Shown: piece after piece, positions 4,515 to 6,146 of the stretch
How the letters are laid out: every line of letters starts with the position of its first letter
Numbering within the stretch: the stretch's first letter is position 1
Origin: an uncultured Clostridia bacterium
GTDB lineage: Bacteria; Bacillota; Clostridia; Christensenellales; UBA3700
Length of the DNA: 6,146 nt
Direction of reading: 5' to 3'
NCBI GenBank assembly: GCA_947176115.1
Contig: CAMWPK010000092.1
Span: 1 to 6,146, forward strand
Position numbers and translations under genes: made by a program
Notes under the pieces: model-generated
Told to the model about the DNA's origin: nothing
What the model saw: only the letters and a program-made list of their open reading frames with translations
Database searches by the model: none

Positions 4515-6146
4515 ACCTCGTCAACCTCAACAGAATCGGTTTTCTCAATCTTACTATGCTCTATCAAAAGCGGTAGAACCATAGGACGCTGTTTAAGCTT
4601 GTTGAGTATCATTCTCTCTAATTTGCGTCTAACGTTGTTTTTAAGTCCGCCTCTACTCTTCTCGTCCTTATAGCTTGACGTAGCGAATACGTCTTCTATC
4701 ACGGCTTTCATTTTCTCTAAAAACTCTTCCTCAAAGACCACTCCTCTAGAGAGAATATCTATTGCCGTCAAAGCCCTGTTCTCCACGTCAATGTCCAAAA
4801 GAGCAATCAGCACGCCGTCGCTAGAGAGCTGTTTGCGCTCTCGAAGCACCATGCTGTCAACGTTGCTATCGCCGTCAACATATACTTCGCCTGCCTCAAC
4901 GCTGTCAATAAATCCTATTGACTTTTTCTTGATAGCAATACGGTTGCCCGTATCCACCAAACGTATATTTTCCTTGGGGATACCCAAAGAAAGCGCCAAC
5001 TCTTCATGCTTTTTGAGATGACGGTATTCGCCGTGCACGGGAATAAAATATTTCGGCTTTACTAAGCTAAGCATAAGTTTAAGTTCGTCTTGACATGCGT
5101 GACCGGATACGTGAAGCTGTTCCAGCGATCCGTAAAGCACCTTTGCTCCCCTGCGATACAAATTATTGATAAGTGTGTACACCGCCTTTTCGTTACCGGG
5201 GATGGGTTGTGAAGATATAGCCACCACGTCGTTATCTCCTATGACAACGGATCTGTCCTCGCCGTTTGCCATACGCGTAAGCGCGCTCATTGGCTCGCCT
5301 TGAGATCCCGTAGATATTATACACAGTTTATTAGGCTCAAAGTCCTTAATGTCTTCAATATCTATGACTGTATTGTCCATATATTCCAACATGCCTAGTT
5401 CCTTGGCTATCTCGGAAATCTTGACCATCGACCTTCCGTCAAAAGCAACTTTTCTGCCCACCTTTTCGCACATTCTTATAATTTGCTGAACTCTATTGAC
5501 GTTGCTGGCAAAAGTAGCTATGATAATTCTCTTGTCGGAATGCATTTCTATAATTCTCTGCAACGTTACTCCGACTTCTTGCTCTGAGATAGTAGTTCCT
5601 TTTTTCTCCACGTTGGTAGACTCGCCAAGCATTAGCGTAACGCCTTTGTTGCCTATAGAAGCAATACGTCCTAGGTCTATACTCTCCCCGTCTACGGGAG
5701 TGTAGTCTATCTTGTAGTCGCCCGTATGGAAAAGAGTCCCCGACGGATAACTTATCGACAGCGCAAACGCTCCGAGTATTGAGTGCGTGACGCTGACGAA
5801 TTCTACGCTGAAGACGCCAAGTCGCTTTACGTCGCCGTTCTTGACGACATGCATCTTGGGCATATCCATTTTCTTTTCCGTCAGCTTGTGCCTTATAAGC
5901 GCAATAGCAAGCGACGAGCCGTAAATAGGTATGTTACCGCATTCAGCAAGAAGATAAGGAATACCGCCTATATGGTCTTCATGTCCGTGCGTGATAAATA
6001 TGCCCTTGACTTTATCTAAATTTGCCTTGACGTACGTAAAATCGGGAATAATCAAATCGATACCCGGCGTGTCGTCTACAGAGGGAAACGTAGATCCGCA
6101 ATCCACGATGATTATATCGTCACCGTATTTGATTGCAGTCATATTC
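4511..6146 (-). CDS. rnj: Ribonuclease J, 5'-partial (start beyond the window)
   Basis: RNase J is a zinc-dependent metallo-beta-lactamase/beta-CASP nuclease with 5'-3' exonuclease and endonuclease activity in mRNA decay and rRNA maturation. Numbering from the Met at 6142: THGHEDHIGG (51-60) is the metal motif with His52, His54, Asp56 and His57; His120 and HTGDYKID (139-146, Asp142) are further ligands. The beta-CASP domain has FASNVNRVQQ (211-220), STGSQGEP (277-284), HVSGHA (344-349) and PVHGEY (368-373). The C-terminal domain (about 430-543) ends with the family block KQRPMVLPLLIE (517-528). All catalytic ligands are present, so it should be active. Met6142 is not the start: the frame continues through Asn to the window edge, and NMTAIKYGDD matches the conserved interior after GEIGK. 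About 25 N-terminal residues are probably missing by comparison with B. subtilis RNase J1. Where relatives have SDSTN it reads GESTN (173-177). It is first in the visible operon. Confidence 0.98.
   Translation of the reverse strand, partial: NMTAIKYGDDIIIVDCGSTFPSVDDTPGIDLIIPDFTYVKANLDKVKGIFITHGHEDHIGGIPYLLAECGNIPIYGSSLAIALIRHKLTEKKMDMPKMHVVKNGDVKRLGVFSVEFVSVTHSILGAFALSISYPSGTLFHTGDYKIDYTPVDGESIDLGRIASIGNKGVTLMLGESTNVEKKGTTISEQEVGVTLQRIIEMHSDKRIIIATFASNVNRVQQIIRMCEKVGRKVAFDGRSMVKISEIAKELGMLEYMDNTVIDIEDIKDFEPNKLCIISTGSQGEPMSALTRMANGEDRSVVIGDNDVVAISSQPIPGNEKAVYTLINNLYRRGAKVLYGSLEQLHVSGHACQDELKLMLSLVKPKYFIPVHGEYRHLKKHEELALSLGIPKENIRLVDTGNRIAIKKKSIGFIDSVEAGEVYVDGDSNVDSMVLRERKQLSSDGVLIALLDIDVENRALTAIDILSRGVVFEEEFLEKMKAVIEDVFATSSYKDEKSRGGLKNNVRRKLERMILNKLKQRPMVLPLLIEHSKIEKTDSVEVDEV

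Larger units (their letters stand above)
523..6146 (-). other. Predicted six-gene operon rnj-trmR-trhP-GT-Dabb-ppiB
   Basis: Six genes run in the same direction with junctions of -4, +10, +9, +10 and +39 nt. Two junctions place the stop codon on or inside the next Shine-Dalgarno site and one is an ATGA overlap. No terminator-like hairpin with a U-run and no convincing -35/-10 pair lies between them. The promoter should be to the right of the window. The only gap large enough for a regulatory element is the 39 nt before the cyclophilin gene. Confidence 0.8.

Overview
The window holds seven genes: one on the + strand at the left edge and six on the - strand in one tight run that covers nearly everything else. 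The composition is AT-rich, Shine-Dalgarno sites are strong (GAAGGAG, AAGGAG, GAGG), and TGA is used as a stop. RNase J and a TrhP/TrmR pair laid out as in Bacillus subtilis point to a Firmicute-type bacterium, possibly an uncultured Clostridia-like lineage. That placement is inference; there is no rRNA or marker tree to support it.

Layout, reading the - strand from right to left: RNase J (5' end cut off by the window edge, 4511-6146); an O-methyltransferase matching TrmR (3888-4514); a U32-family [Fe-S] tRNA hydroxylase matching TrhP (2657-3877); a divergent GT-B glycosyltransferase-like protein (1355-2647); a small Dabb-fold protein (1057-1344); and a cytosolic cyclophilin (523-1017). Spacings are a 4-nt ATGA overlap, then gaps of 10, 9, 10 and 39 nt, so these are very probably one operon whose promoter lies beyond the right edge. 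At the left edge a multi-pass membrane protein runs on the + strand and ends tail-to-tail inside the cyclophilin gene, with 55 bp of shared coding sequence. Its frame is open to base 2, so its true start may be outside the window.

The core of the operon is RNA metabolism. RNase J degrades and matures RNA. TrhP is expected to hydroxylate U34 of certain tRNAs to 5-hydroxyuridine, and TrmR to methylate that to 5-methoxyuridine, which widens wobble decoding. The downstream genes (glycosyltransferase-like, Dabb, cyclophilin) have no evident link to that pathway.

No intergenic stretch reaches 300 bases; the longest gap is 39 nt. I see no tRNA or rRNA gene, CRISPR array, insertion sequence, attachment site or clear intrinsic terminator. 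Most of the window is conserved housekeeping sequence and I find no convincing new multi-gene system. The least ordinary item is the glycosyltransferase-like protein, which keeps the family framework but has lost the motifs that normally bind the sugar donor and carry out catalysis.
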